Made by a program: the position numbers and the translations under genes
The notes under the pieces: model-generated
Databases searched by the model: none
What the model was told of the DNA's origin: nothing
Seen by the model: only the letters and a program-made list of their open reading frames with translations
NCBI GenBank assembly: GCA_913020115.1
Contig: CAJWBQ010000003.1
Location: forward strand, 62,001-126,000
Length of the DNA stretch: 64,000 nucleotides
Direction of reading: 5' to 3'
Source: an uncultured Cellvibrionales bacterium
GTDB taxonomy: Bacteria; Pseudomonadota; Gammaproteobacteria; Pseudomonadales; Cellvibrionaceae
Shown: piece by piece, positions 18,824-28,185 of the stretch
Layout: the number at the start of each line of letters is the position of its first letter
Position numbering within the stretch: position 1 is the stretch's first letter

Positions 18824-20605
18824 CTAGGCTATGGTCAACAAGATATCGCCGACGGTAACGGAGTCACCCTCTTTGATGTTGACAGCACCCACGGTGCCCC
18901 CTTTGACAGCACTGATTTCAGTTTCCATTTTCATGGCTTCTAAAATAACGATAGTGTCGCCTTCGGTAACTGCGTCGCCTGGCTTAACCAACACTTTGAA
19001 AATGTTGCCGGCCAAAGGCGCTGGCACCGGATCGCCGCCGCTTGGAATACCACCCGCCGCAGGAGCTGCTGTGGCAGTACCTACTGGTGCAATGCCAGAC
19101 ACATCGCCGCCATTGGCAACGGTTACCGAGTAACTCACACCCTCAACTGTAACGGTATAAAGTTCTTCTCCGTCACTGGTCGTGACCACCCCACCTTCTT
19201 TGCCGGTAGGAACTGGCTCAAAGGCATCTGGGTTGTTGCGGTTTTCCAAAAACTTCAGGCCGATCTGCGGAAACAGAGCGTAAGTGAGCACGTCATCAAT
19301 TTCGTTATCCCCAGAGGAGAGAGCGATGCCTTTTTCTTCGGCTATTGCGCGCAATTCAGTGGTCAGAGCTTCGAGCTCAGGCTCAATCAAATCTGCAGGG
19401 CGACAAGTGATTGCCTCTTCGCCATCGAGCACCCGTGCTTGCAGTTCTGCATTTACGGCCGCCGGTGTAGCGCCATACTCACCCTTTAACACGCCCTGAG
19501 TTTCTTTAGTAATGGACTTGTAACGCTCGCCCGTCAATACATTCAATACAGATTGAGTACCAACAATTTGTGATGTGGGTGTTACCAGCGGTATAAAACC
19601 TAGGTCTTCGCGCACTCTTGGAATCTCTTCCAAAACTTCATCAAAGCGGTCTTCAGCGCCTTGATCACGCAGCTGGCTCTCCATGTTAGTCAACATGCCG
19701 CCAGGCACTTGAGCAATCAGAATTCGCCCATCAACTCCACGTAAAGAACCTTCAAACTTACTGTACTTCTTTCGCACGTCGCGGAAGTATGTGGCGATTT
19801 CTTCCAGCAACAACAAGTCCAAACCGGTATCGCGCCCAGTTCCTTGCAACATAGCCACCAATGATTCAGTGGGGCTGTGTCCGTATGTCATCGACATTGA
19901 AGAAATAGCCGTATCAATGTTGTCGATTCCCGCTTCAACACATTTCAGTGCGGTAGCGCTAGACAAGCCAGTCGTGGCATGACACTGCATATGAATAGGA
20001 ATATCACAGGCGGCTTTTAATTTACTGACCAGCTCGAAACCATCGTAGGGGCGAAGCAGGCCAGCCATATCTTTAATGGCAATAGAGTCGGCACCCATAT
20101 CTTCGATGCGCTTGCCCTGCTCAACCCACATATCAACATTGTGCACAGGGCTCAAAGTATATGAAATCGTACCCTGAGCATGCTTACCGACTTTTTTCAC
20201 AGCTTTAAGCGCCGTATCAATGTTGCGCATATCATTCATGGCATCAAAGACACGGAACACATCAACGCCATTGTGAGCTGCGCGCTCAACAAACTTTTCA
20301 ACCACCTCATCGGCGTAATGGCGATAGCCTAAAATATTTTGGCCGCGGAACAACATCTGCATCGGCGTGTTTGGCATGGCTTTTTTGAGTTCGCGAATGC
20401 GCTCCCAGGGGTCTTCACCCAAGTAGCGAATACAGGCATCAAATGTTGCCCCGCCCCAGGTTTCTAAAGACCAAAAGCCTACTTGATCGAGTTTCTCTGC
20501 AATAGGAAGCATGTCGTCAATGCGCATGCGAGTTGCAAACAGTGATTGGTGTGCATCACGCAATACCACATCGGTAATGCCTAATGGCGTTTTCGCCTCA
20601 CTCAT
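18824..20605 (-). CDS. oadA: Oxaloacetate decarboxylase, alpha subunit (biotin carboxyltransferase)
   Basis: The 593-residue protein has a TIM-barrel carboxyltransferase domain ([18 protein letters not shown] near the start; [14 protein letters not shown]; metal-binding [11 protein letters not shown]). A conserved carboxylase domain and a Gly/Pro/Ala-rich linker follow, then a biotinyl domain with EAMKMETEI. It transfers the carboxyl group from oxaloacetate to biotin. Gene order gamma-alpha-beta is the standard oadGAB arrangement. Confidence 0.95.
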   Translation of the reverse strand: MSEAKTPLGITDVVLRDAHQSLFATRMRIDDMLPIAEKLDQVGFWSLETWGGATFDACIRYLGEDPWERIRELKKAMPNTPMQMLFRGQNILGYRHYADEVVEKFVERAAHNGVDVFRVFDAMNDMRNIDTALKAVKKVGKHAQGTISYTLSPVHNVDMWVEQGKRIEDMGADSIAIKDMAGLLRPYDGFELVSKLKAACDIPIHMQCHATTGLSSATALKCVEAGIDNIDTAISSMSMTYGHSPTESLVAMLQGTGRDTGLDLLLLEEIATYFRDVRKKYSKFEGSLRGVDGRILIAQVPGGMLTNMESQLRDQGAEDRFDEVLEEIPRVREDLGFIPLVTPTSQIVGTQSVLNVLTGERYKSITKETQGVLKGEYGATPAAVNAELQARVLDGEEAITCRPADLIEPELEALTTELRAIAEEKGIALSSGDNEIDDVLTYALFPQIGLKFLENRNNPDAFEPVPTGKEGGVVTTSDGEELYTVTVEGVSYSVTVANGGDVSGIAPVGTATAAPAAGGIPSGGDPVPAPLAGNIFKVLVKPGDAVTEGDTIVILEAMKMETEISAVKGGTVGAVNIKEGDSVTVGDILLTIA

Positions 20606-20672
20606 ATATCTGCCCTTGTAAATTGTGGAGTATCTGTATTAGTGGTGCCAAACAACGCTATTTTTTATATAA

Positions 20673-20909
20673 TTATTTGCGATGTTTATCGATAGCCGCC
20701 TGAATAATGGCTACCAATTTCGGATCGTTTACGCTGCTCTGCGCGCTGGCTCGACTAGGAACCAAAGGCGCCACAGCTTCGGGGAAAAAGCGCCCGATAA
20801 CCGACGACATGATTCCAGTGGCGATGACCAGCAGTGTAAGAAACACACAAACTGAACCCATACCAAATAACATCAGGTCTATGCCCTGCTGCATCAATGT
20901 ATCTTGCAT
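20673..20909 (-). CDS. oadG: Oxaloacetate decarboxylase, gamma subunit
   Basis: The 78-residue protein has a single N-terminal membrane helix (about residues 10-35, LMLFGMGSVCVFLTLLVIAT) and a short Pro/Ala-rich cytoplasmic tail ending in AIIQAAIDKHRK. This is the OadG design: it anchors and assembles the alpha and beta subunits. It lies 67 bases upstream of oadA. Confidence 0.88.
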   Translation of the reverse strand: MQDTLMQQGIDLMLFGMGSVCVFLTLLVIATGIMSSVIGRFFPEAVAPLVPSRASAQSSVNDPKLVAIIQAAIDKHRK

Positions 20910-21180
20910 AGAGTGTTAGCCTCTTTTGCCAGTTTAAAATGCCCCTATGCATAGGGGTTGCTCAATGTAGCTAAAAAGCCAGTTGTAGGCAAATTTTGCT
21001 TCTTACTACAAAATCGCACTTTCACTACTACAAAAATTTTATTTTTAGATATCAATACATTAAGTATAAAACTTAATGTTATTTGTAATAAAAAATAGGC
21101 CGATTTTTGCCTTTTGTAGCAAAAATACAAGCTAATTTTCGTCTATTTGTGTATCATTTTCACGCAACTAGACTAGGAAA
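20910..21180. promoter_or_regulatory. oad upstream region with several inverted repeats
   Basis: This very AT-rich region before oadG has no gene. It holds the perfect palindrome CCCCTATGCATAGGGG (20942-20957), 33 bases before the oadG start. It also holds inverted repeats ACATTAAGT/ACTTAATGT (21057-21065 and 21071-21079) and TTTTTGC/GCAAAAA (21104-21110 and 21119-21125). TACAAAA-type elements recur near 21000-21035 and 21110-21120. These are candidate operators; no known regulator is assigned. Confidence 0.45.
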
Positions 21181-21349
21181 TTATCCATAACGATAAAGCA
21201 TTAGTCTAACAAGTGACCAAATTGCACAAGCAGGCACCCAGAAAAAACCATAGGAAATCAAACTTTTGTGGGTGTTCGTTGGTAATTTCGCCCTCTGTAC
21301 AATACCGAAGCCTATTGCTAGAATGCGCTCCCCCAACATAACACTGTTG

Positions 21350-21512
21350 TGGGTTCTCAGGGCGGGGTGAAAGTCCCCACCGGCGGTAATCGTGCTCAGC
21401 ACGTAGCCCGCGGGCACTTGAGTCGGTGTTTAAAAACATAGACTCAAGGTTAGCAGACTCGGTGCGATTCCGAGGCCGACGGTTATAGTCCGGTTATGAG
21501 AGTGCGGTTTCA
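21350..21512 (+). ncRNA. FMN riboswitch (RFN element)
   Basis: The conserved RFN core can be read in order: TCTCAGGGCGGGGTGAAAGT, CCCCACCGGCGGTAAT, AGCCCGCGGGC, a variable arm, AGCAGACTCGGTGCGATTCC, GAGGCCGACGGTTATAGTCC, and a closing TATGAGAG. Downstream, CATCACAA (21511-21518) and TTGTGATG (21551-21558) can pair, enclosing a second GC-rich hairpin (21525-21543). This probably forms the expression platform before the ribH ribosome binding site AGGG at 21589-21592. FMN binding would lower lumazine synthase expression. Confidence 0.95.
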
Positions 21513-21599
21513 TCACAACAAATAGGGCGGCGTCTTTGCGCCCACACAGTTTGTGATGCTTCCCTTTTCGCCCTTATTTTATTGATTTAGGGCTAATAC

Positions 21600-22067
21600 A
21601 TGACAACTTCAAATACCACTTCAAACACCTCTCATCTTCCAGTCGCTTTCATTCAAGCCTGTTGGCACCGTGACATTGTTGATCGCTGTAAAGAATCGTT
21701 TCTGGATGAATTCGCCAAGCTGTCCAATACCGAGGTTGAACTCTTCGAGATGCCGGGTGCTTTTGAAATTCCTCTATACGCCAAATTGCTCATTCAGTCG
21801 GGTAAATATTCTGCGGTAGTAGCCGCTGGGCTTGTCACCGATGGCGGCATCTATCGGCACGAGTTTGTAGCCCAGTCTGTAGTCTCTGGTTTGATGCAAG
21901 TTCAGCTAGAAACTGGCACTCCGGTTTTCTCGGTTGTACTAACTCCTCACCACTTCCACGGTGAAGAGCACACCCGTTACTTCCGTGATCATTTCGTGAT
22001 TAAAGGTGCAGAAGCCGCAAGCTGTGTCGCCGATACCCTAGATAAAATCAACGCGATAAAGGCGTAA
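21600..22067 (+). CDS. ribH: 6,7-dimethyl-8-ribityllumazine synthase, RibH2 type
   Basis: The 155-residue protein condenses the ribityl-pyrimidine with dihydroxybutanone phosphate to lumazine in riboflavin synthesis. Visible family segments are EMPGAFEIPLYAKLL, GGIYRHEFVAQSVVSGLM and the TPHHFH segment. The tryptophan-histidine pair near the start (ACWHRDIVDRC) and GIYRHEFV fit the RibH2 group of Brucella/Mesorhizobium type better than housekeeping RibH1. It lies directly downstream of the FMN riboswitch and 6 bases before dusC. Confidence 0.92.
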   Translation: MTTSNTTSNTSHLPVAFIQACWHRDIVDRCKESFLDEFAKLSNTEVELFEMPGAFEIPLYAKLLIQSGKYSAVVAAGLVTDGGIYRHEFVAQSVVSGLMQVQLETGTPVFSVVLTPHHFHGEEHTRYFRDHFVIKGAEAASCVADTLDKINAIKA

Positions 22068-22073
22068 GGCTCA

Positions 22074-23051
22074 ATGCGTATTTCTCTGGCGCCAATGGAA
22101 GGTGTTGTCGACTCTCACATGCGCGAACTTTTAAGCGCTGTTGGAGGCATTGACGCCTGTGTGACAGAGTTTGTACGCGTTAATGCCAGCACTTTGCCGG
22201 AAAAGGTTTATCAGCGCTTCTGTCCAGAGCTGAACAATCAGTGCCGCACCCAAGTGGGCACACCGGTCAAAATTCAGTTGCTCGGAGGCCAGCCGGTCCC
22301 CATGGCAATGAATGCCGCTAAATTAGCGGGTTATGGCGCGCGAGCCATCGATTTAAATTTTGGCTGCCCAGCCAAAACAGTGAACAACAGTGACGGCGGC
22401 GCAAGCCTACTCAGAGACCCTGCGCGAGTATTTCAAATTGTACGGGCGGTGCGCCAAGCCACACCCGGCAATATACCGGTGTCTGCAAAAATTCGCCTAG
22501 GCTTCGAAGATCGCTCACTGTACCTCGACAATGCTCACGCCATTTATGAAGCCGGCGCCAGCGAGCTGACAGTACATGCTCGCTCAAAGGTAGATGGCTA
22601 CAAACCACCCGCCTACTGGGACTACATTGCTCGAATTCAGGCGGAGATACCCATACCTGTTATAGCCAATGGCGAAATTTGGACAGTTGCAGACTACTTC
22701 CGCTGCAGGGAGCAGTCGGAGTGTGAAAACGTGATGATTGGCCGCGGCCTACTGGCCTGCCCTGACCTAGGGCTGCAGATAAAAGCGGCAGTGGCGGGTG
22801 AAGACTACACTCCCATGAGCTGGCCAGAAGTCTGCCGCCTACTGTACCAATTTTATCTTGGTACAAAGTATTTTTACCCCGCTAAGCACATGGGCAATCG
22901 TGTCAAACAATGGCTAGTGTACCTACGTCAAGGCTACCCCGCTGCGAGCGCCCTATTCGAAGTGATCAAACGACAGCGCAGCGAGCAGGACTTTGATAAA
23001 ACCTTCCAAGAGTTTTTTGAGGTGGTAACACCACTGCATCAAAGCCACTAA
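22074..23051 (+). CDS. dusC: tRNA-dihydrouridine synthase, DusC type
   Basis: The 325-residue flavoprotein begins MRISLAPMEGVVDSHMREL and contains the catalytic-Cys motif DLNFGCPAKTVNNSDGGASLL, then VSAKIRLG, TVHAR and PVIANGEI. Dus enzymes use FMN and NADPH to reduce specific uridines of tRNA; DusC targets U16. Co-transcription with ribH under the riboswitch would tie an FMN enzyme to FMN supply, which is inference from a 6-base gap. Confidence 0.9.
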   Translation: MRISLAPMEGVVDSHMRELLSAVGGIDACVTEFVRVNASTLPEKVYQRFCPELNNQCRTQVGTPVKIQLLGGQPVPMAMNAAKLAGYGARAIDLNFGCPAKTVNNSDGGASLLRDPARVFQIVRAVRQATPGNIPVSAKIRLGFEDRSLYLDNAHAIYEAGASELTVHARSKVDGYKPPAYWDYIARIQAEIPIPVIANGEIWTVADYFRCREQSECENVMIGRGLLACPDLGLQIKAAVAGEDYTPMSWPEVCRLLYQFYLGTKYFYPAKHMGNRVKQWLVYLRQGYPAASALFEVIKRQRSEQDFDKTFQEFFEVVTPLHQSH

Positions 23052-23076
23052 ATAAAGGCAGCAAACAAAAAACGCC

Positions 23077-24798
23077 TCAATAGCCCAGAGTTATAGCTCC
23101 GGGCCGCCTCGGATCTGATGAACCATACATTTTCCCCGCCTTTAACATAATGCTCTGAGTGCTGCCCAAGACACGGGTGTCGCGGGTTTTGTGACCTTTG
23201 TTTTTGAGTAAGTGAATGGTATCCGGGCTCACGCCCTTTTCGATATTTAAGATATCGGGGTACCACTGATGATGTATTCTGGGCACAGACGACGCTTCGG
23301 CAATGTTCATGTCATGATCTAAAACATTAAGAATGACTTGTAAGACAACGGTAATAATTTTACTGCCTCCGGGACTGCCCAAGACCAAATAGGGCTTGTC
23401 ATCTTTTAAGACAATGACAGGCGTCATAGCACTCAAAGGTCGCTTCCGGGGTTCAATAGCATTGGCCTCGCCCCCCAAAAGACCAAAGGCGTTAGGTACG
23501 CCAGGTTTTGACGAAAAATCATCCATTTCGTTGTTGAGTAATATTCCCGTGCCCTCGATAACGATGCCAGAGCCGTAACTGAAATTCAGCGTATATGTAT
23601 TGGATACAACATTCCCCTCTTCGTCCGCCACCGAAAAATGCGTTGTGTCATGACTTTCAAAAGGCTGTTCGCTTCCGGGTTTAATATCATCAGATGCACG
23701 GGTTTGGGCAAAGTCGATCTGCTTTGCTATTCGCTTGCCATACGCACCAGAGGTCAAGGCCTTGATTGGCACCTGAGTAAAATCAGGGTCCCCCAGATAC
23801 TCACTACGATCTGCGTACGCGTATTTCATCGACTCAGTGAGCGCATGTAGATAATCCGCGCTGTTGTGACCCATTTTTTTGAGATTGAAATTTTCAAGTA
23901 CTTTCAACATCTGTAATACGTGCACACCGCCTGAACTCGGTGGAGGCATAGATACCACCTCGTAACCCCGATAAAAACCTCTCACGGCGTCGCGACTCGC
24001 TACGGTATACGTCTTTAAATCTTCACGATCAATTAAACCTTTATGGCGTTTTGAGTCTCGAACAATTTTTTCGGCAATTTCCCCTTCATAAAACGCCTGC
24101 TCACCCTTTTGTGCAATCTGCCGTAAAGACCAGGCCAAGTCTTGCTGAATAAAACGCTCACCCGCCTTGTAAGCACTGCCATCGGCCTTATAGAATATTT
24201 TTCTCCCCGCTTCAGAGCGAGACAATTGAGTTCTTCGAGACTCCAGCTCTGCGGCAAGTTCATGACTTAATACAAAACCTTGCTCTGCCAAATCAATAGC
24301 AGGCTGGATAACCTCAGCCAATGACAAGCGACCATATTTTTCCAGAGCCTGCACCAAGCCACGGACAGTACCCGGAACGCCAGCCGAGCGAAAACTATTG
24401 CGAGAAATGTGCTTATCTACATCCCCTTTTGAGTCCAAAAACATAGTTTCCGTTGCCGCCGATGGCGCCATTTCTCGATAATCCAAAGCGATGGTCTCAC
24501 CTGTTTTTGCGAGATGCACCATCATGAAGCCTCCACCACCCAAGTTACCTGCCTTTGGCAGCGTAACCGCTAGGGCAAAACCTACGGCGACTGCGGAATC
24601 TACGGCATTGCCGCCCCGCTGAAGAATATCCAAACCCACTTGAGAGGCCAGTTTCTCTTGAGATGCAACCATGCCACGTTCCCCCACAACCGGGTGAAAG
24701 ATACTCTTATGATCAATTATTGGCGCCGCGGCTAGACTCTGTTCGCAGAGTAATAAAACATGGATAAACACCATTACTATCGAAAGATTTGTTTTCAC
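23077..24798 (-). CDS. ggt: Gamma-glutamyltransferase 1 (periplasmic GGT)
   Basis: GGT cleaves the gamma-glutamyl bond of glutathione and related peptides, giving glutamate or transferring the glutamyl group. This 573-residue proenzyme has a signal peptide (about 1-25) and the large-subunit motif AVTLPKAGNLGGGGFMMVH. The autoprocessing nucleophile is Thr385 (SHDTTHFSV), followed by LLNNEMDDFSSKPG, the lid-loop-like segment GGEANAIEPRKRPLSAM, and GSPGGSKIIT. The GTG at 24798 gives a normal signal peptide; no good ribosome binding site is visible, so the start is uncertain. It is divergent from the hybrid kinase. Confidence 0.93.
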   Translation of the reverse strand: MKTNLSIVMVFIHVLLLCEQSLAAAPIIDHKSIFHPVVGERGMVASQEKLASQVGLDILQRGGNAVDSAVAVGFALAVTLPKAGNLGGGGFMMVHLAKTGETIALDYREMAPSAATETMFLDSKGDVDKHISRNSFRSAGVPGTVRGLVQALEKYGRLSLAEVIQPAIDLAEQGFVLSHELAAELESRRTQLSRSEAGRKIFYKADGSAYKAGERFIQQDLAWSLRQIAQKGEQAFYEGEIAEKIVRDSKRHKGLIDREDLKTYTVASRDAVRGFYRGYEVVSMPPPSSGGVHVLQMLKVLENFNLKKMGHNSADYLHALTESMKYAYADRSEYLGDPDFTQVPIKALTSGAYGKRIAKQIDFAQTRASDDIKPGSEQPFESHDTTHFSVADEEGNVVSNTYTLNFSYGSGIVIEGTGILLNNEMDDFSSKPGVPNAFGLLGGEANAIEPRKRPLSAMTPVIVLKDDKPYLVLGSPGGSKIITVVLQVILNVLDHDMNIAEASSVPRIHHQWYPDILNIEKGVSPDTIHLLKNKGHKTRDTRVLGSTQSIMLKAGKMYGSSDPRRPGAITLGY

Positions 24799-24894
24799 GG
24801 GGAGAGTCTCTAGTTTTAAGTGGATTGGGACACAAATGACCATAACAGGGCCGTGTAACCTACGATTTAAAAGCCCATCAATGATTGCGATAAG

Positions 24895-24914
24895 TTGTAA
24901 ACACACTGTTAACA
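24895..24914 (+). promoter_or_regulatory. Candidate regulator site A (GGT1 / kinase intergenic)
   Basis: TTGTAAACACACTGTTAACA: half-sites GTAAAC (24897) and GTTAAC (24908) are 11 bp apart. It shares GTTAACA and the spacing with sites at 31376 and 33308, and lies between divergent GGT1 and the hybrid kinase. Confidence 0.5.
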
Positions 24915-25008
24915 AAGAGCTCTCAAGCAACTCCTGCTTGCCATAAATGCCTCAAGCTTTACACTTAAAAATCACCTTTGCTGCAATCCTCAAAACAAGC
25001 GAAATACG

Positions 25009-27369
25009 ATGAAAAAGAACGCCATCACTCTGCGTAAAAGTTTGGCCTACCGGCAGGCAAGGAATGCCGTATTAGTCGCATTTGTTATTGGCTTGATATT
25101 TGGCTCAGTGCAAATTGTGATTGATTACATTTCTCTCACCAGTGATGTCAATGCCTCGGTGGCAAAGGTGCTCACAACCGCTAACCGCGCGGCCTATCAC
25201 GCCGCTTACAATTTGGATGAAAATGGCGCCCTACAAATTACCCGGGGACTTGTCAGCAACGCCCCTATTATTGCCGCGACTATTACAGACAATTTTGGCG
25301 CTGTGCTCGGTCAAGCCAACAACTCAGAAGCACACAAAACGTCAATAATTTCTCGCTGGCTGTTTGGCGATATTAATATTATCGAACAAGCCTTGATTGA
25401 AACACAGTCCCACCAATCTGCAGTGGGTACCTTGCTTGTCACCGTAGACCCAGCACTGACCTCGGCTATTTTTATACAGCGTTCACTCATAGTCTTAATT
25501 TCAGGACTGCTCTCCAACTTACTCCTGGCGACGATACTCATTGCGGTATTTTATTTCACCTTAACTAATGCCATTTTACTGGCCAGCTCACGCCTTCAAA
25601 CAGGCAAAAGCAATGAGCGCATCCCAATGCCCGAAACACACCGAGAGGACGAATTTGGCGTGCTTGTAAATGGCTTTAACGAGCATCTAGATGTGATAGG
25701 CGCCCAACACCAGCAGATTGTCCAAACCAATGCCAATCTGGAAAAGCTAGTGGCCAAGCGCACACGCCAGCTCGACCGGAAAAACAGCGAGCTAGGGCAA
25801 GAAAAGAACGCCGCTATTAAAGCTAGCCAAGCGAAGTCTGATTTTATGGCAATGATGAGCCATGAGATTCGCACGCCTATGAATGGCTTACTAGGCATGG
25901 CTGAATTATTGAACGTCAGCATTTCGGGGCGTGACGGAGAGCGGAAACAAAAAGATTACATCGAAGCTATTCTCGATTCGGGAAAGTCTCTACTCACCCT
26001 AATGAACAGCGTGTTGGACTATTCAAAATACGAAAAGGGTCAACTGAGCTTTGAAAGTATTGCCTTTGATCTCCATCGTTTAATCAACGGAATTATTTTT
26101 TTGTTGTCGGCCTCGGCTGAGAAAAAGGGCAGTACGCTCAGTGCCGATATAGACGCAACCCTCCCTCGCACCCTTCTTGGAGACCCAGAAAAACTGCGAC
26201 AGGTGCTCCTCAACCTACTTTCAAATGCCATAAAATTTACAGAGGATGGCAGCATCAAGCTCGAAGCTAGAATTCACCCCTCAGGCAACGAAGACGAACT
26301 GCAAGTGGAATTTACAATACATGATACGGGTATTGGCATCGATGCCAATTCCCAAGCCAGTATTTTCGAACCCTTCACCCAAGCAAACACGAGCATTAGC
26401 CGACACTATGGTGGTACCGGAATGGGTCTGGCAATCTGTAATGAAATCGTCAAACAACAAGGGGGGGAAATTTCTCTACAGAGTGAAATTGGTCAGGGCA
26501 GCACCTTCAATTTTCACCTGCCCTTTCGAAGGCAAACGAACCCTGACGTGGCCTTACAGGACAGTGAGAGCAGTCTCGCTAAGCGCGACGTTAAAGCGCC
26601 CAAAGCACTTACCATTTTGGTTGTTGACGACGTCGCTATTAACCAAAAACTGGCGAAGGGTCAGCTAGAAAACGAGCAACATTACGTTGTCCTCGCAAAC
26701 AATGGACTTGAGGCCATTGAAATTCTTCAGCAGCAGGATATAGATCTTATTCTGATGGATATCAACATGCCAAAGATGGACGGAATAAGCGCCACAAAAC
26801 ATATTCGCATGCTAGACCAGGGAGCGCTAGCCGAAACACCTATAGTCGGGGTTTCGGCCAACATATCTCCCGAACGGGAAGCAGTCTGCTTAAGCGCTGG
26901 TATGAACGCAGTTTTAGAAAAACCCGTTAATACAAGCCGGCTTTATCAAATACTCAGTGAAGTGATGGGTATGGGTTTACAGTCATCGCCTAGTGATGAT
27001 CAAGAGAGCCACAAGCAATATCTGGACATGAATATTATCGAGCAGCACCTTAGTAACTTGGGCTTAGTCACTTTACTAGAATTGTATAAAGAGGCACAGG
27101 AGGCTGCAAACAGCCGAGTTTTACAGCTTAACCAAGCGTTAATGAGTGGCAATACCCAAGAAACAGAAAACCAAGCCCACACCCTCGCTGGGCTTTGTGC
27201 TAACTTTGGCTTTCCCGCGCTTCGCAATACAGCAATTGCCATTGAAAATGCCGCGAGCCAAGGAAACGCTGAACGCGCACATGAATTCAGCCGTGATTTG
27301 AGTCAGCAACAAGAAAGCACTTTTGAACATTTCGGCCAATATCTAAAGGCACAGAATCATGAACACTAA
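25009..27369 (+). CDS. TorS-like hybrid sensor histidine kinase (HAMP-HK-REC-Hpt)
   Basis: The 786-residue membrane kinase has helix 1 at about 17-39, a periplasmic region of about 120 residues, helix 2 at about 160-190, HAMP, and a coiled coil. The HisKA domain has His285 in MSHEIRTPMNGLLGMAELL, followed by an HATPase domain (DTGIGID, GGTGMGLAI). A receiver domain (VVDDVAINQKL, Asp584 in LILMDINMP, KPV) and an Hpt domain (His724 in AHTLAGLCANFG) complete a His-Asp-His phosphorelay. The layout matches TorS/ArcB-type tripartite kinases. The OmpR-type regulator encoded at 33399 is the likely final acceptor. It overlaps the binding-protein gene by 11 bases. Confidence 0.92.
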   Translation: MKKNAITLRKSLAYRQARNAVLVAFVIGLIFGSVQIVIDYISLTSDVNASVAKVLTTANRAAYHAAYNLDENGALQITRGLVSNAPIIAATITDNFGAVLGQANNSEAHKTSIISRWLFGDINIIEQALIETQSHQSAVGTLLVTVDPALTSAIFIQRSLIVLISGLLSNLLLATILIAVFYFTLTNAILLASSRLQTGKSNERIPMPETHREDEFGVLVNGFNEHLDVIGAQHQQIVQTNANLEKLVAKRTRQLDRKNSELGQEKNAAIKASQAKSDFMAMMSHEIRTPMNGLLGMAELLNVSISGRDGERKQKDYIEAILDSGKSLLTLMNSVLDYSKYEKGQLSFESIAFDLHRLINGIIFLLSASAEKKGSTLSADIDATLPRTLLGDPEKLRQVLLNLLSNAIKFTEDGSIKLEARIHPSGNEDELQVEFTIHDTGIGIDANSQASIFEPFTQANTSISRHYGGTGMGLAICNEIVKQQGGEISLQSEIGQGSTFNFHLPFRRQTNPDVALQDSESSLAKRDVKAPKALTILVVDDVAINQKLAKGQLENEQHYVVLANNGLEAIEILQQQDIDLILMDINMPKMDGISATKHIRMLDQGALAETPIVGVSANISPEREAVCLSAGMNAVLEKPVNTSRLYQILSEVMGMGLQSSPSDDQESHKQYLDMNIIEQHLSNLGLVTLLELYKEAQEAANSRVLQLNQALMSGNTQETENQAHTLAGLCANFGFPALRNTAIAIENAASQGNAERAHEFSRDLSQQQESTFEHFGQYLKAQNHEH

Positions 27370-28135
27370 GTGTTTATATACCGCCATTTTAAGCGCACAG
27401 CTCTTCCTGTCACCTCAGCCTGAGGCCGGCGAAATAAATATTCAATTGGTAACAGAAAACACTCCGATAACCCGCGTCTCACTCAACAGCCAAAAAGGCG
27501 GCGAAGCCACACGTTTTATCCAAGGCGTTATGGACAATGCAGACGTAGGGTACACGCTCAGCTACCTACCTTGGCGAAGGGCTTATCACAATGCTCGCGC
27601 CGCTCCAAACGTTGTCATTTTTCCCTTGGCCAGAACCGCAGCCCGCGAAGCGGAATTCCAGTGGATTGGCCAATTAGTGCCTATTAAGTACTATTTGTTT
27701 CAGCTGAAAGCCAGAAATGACATTCACGTTCAATCACTTAATGACGCCAAGCCTTATGAAATTGGGGTGGTCAATTATCACGCACATCATGAATTACTTC
27801 TGGAAAGAAAATTTGCCCACCTTCAACCCGTAAATAGCAGCGATCAAAACATCAAAAAACTACTTCTCGGTCGAATAGATTTTTTTTCCATGAGTGACGG
27901 AGGCATTCAACCACTCTGTGAGCGAACTCAGATTGATTGCAGGAAGTTAAAGGCAGCGGTTGAGTTGACGGGAATTGCGGGCGGGCTCTATATGGCTTTA
28001 AGTAACGATAGTGACCCTGAATTGGCCAGAAAGCTAAAGCTCTCTTTTTCACAACTTGTCAATGACGGTACTCACGCCGAAATATTTGCAGAACGTTTAG
28101 ATAGGCTAGAAAATTTCTCGGATACCTGGCAATAA
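27359..28135 (+). CDS. Stand-alone periplasmic solute-binding protein (SBP_bac_3-like)
   Basis: The 258-residue protein has a short signal peptide (about 1-24) and the fold pattern of family 3 amino-acid/peptide binding proteins: an early INIQLVTENTPITR strand, YTLSYLPWRRAY, PNVVIFPLARTAARE, and a C-terminal lobe with FSQLVNDGTHAEIFAERL. No ABC permease or ATPase of this uptake type is adjacent. Its ATG lies inside the kinase gene, so the two are translationally coupled. By analogy with TorT-TorS, it may present a ligand to the kinase's periplasmic domain. The ligand is unknown. Confidence 0.75.
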   Translation: MNTKCLYTAILSAQLFLSPQPEAGEINIQLVTENTPITRVSLNSQKGGEATRFIQGVMDNADVGYTLSYLPWRRAYHNARAAPNVVIFPLARTAAREAEFQWIGQLVPIKYYLFQLKARNDIHVQSLNDAKPYEIGVVNYHAHHELLLERKFAHLQPVNSSDQNIKKLLLGRIDFFSMSDGGIQPLCERTQIDCRKLKAAVELTGIAGGLYMALSNDSDPELARKLKLSFSQLVNDGTHAEIFAERLDRLENFSDTWQ

Positions 28136-28169
28136 AAAAACGCGGGCAACAGAAAACTGCTGCCCCCGC
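28134..28169 (-). terminator. Terminator of the TonB-dependent receptor gene
   Basis: GCGGGCAACAG (from 28142) and CTGCTGCCCCCGC (to 28169) form a stem with small mismatches. On the minus strand it is followed by seven T residues (28140-28134), overlapping the stop codon of the convergent binding-protein gene. Confidence 0.7.
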
Positions 28170-28185
28170 ATAATGGTGCCTAGGT

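Noticed and set aside
21181-21439. Minus-strand frames across the riboswitch
   Set aside because: They are antisense to the FMN riboswitch and its upstream region; the RNA structure explains the sequence.
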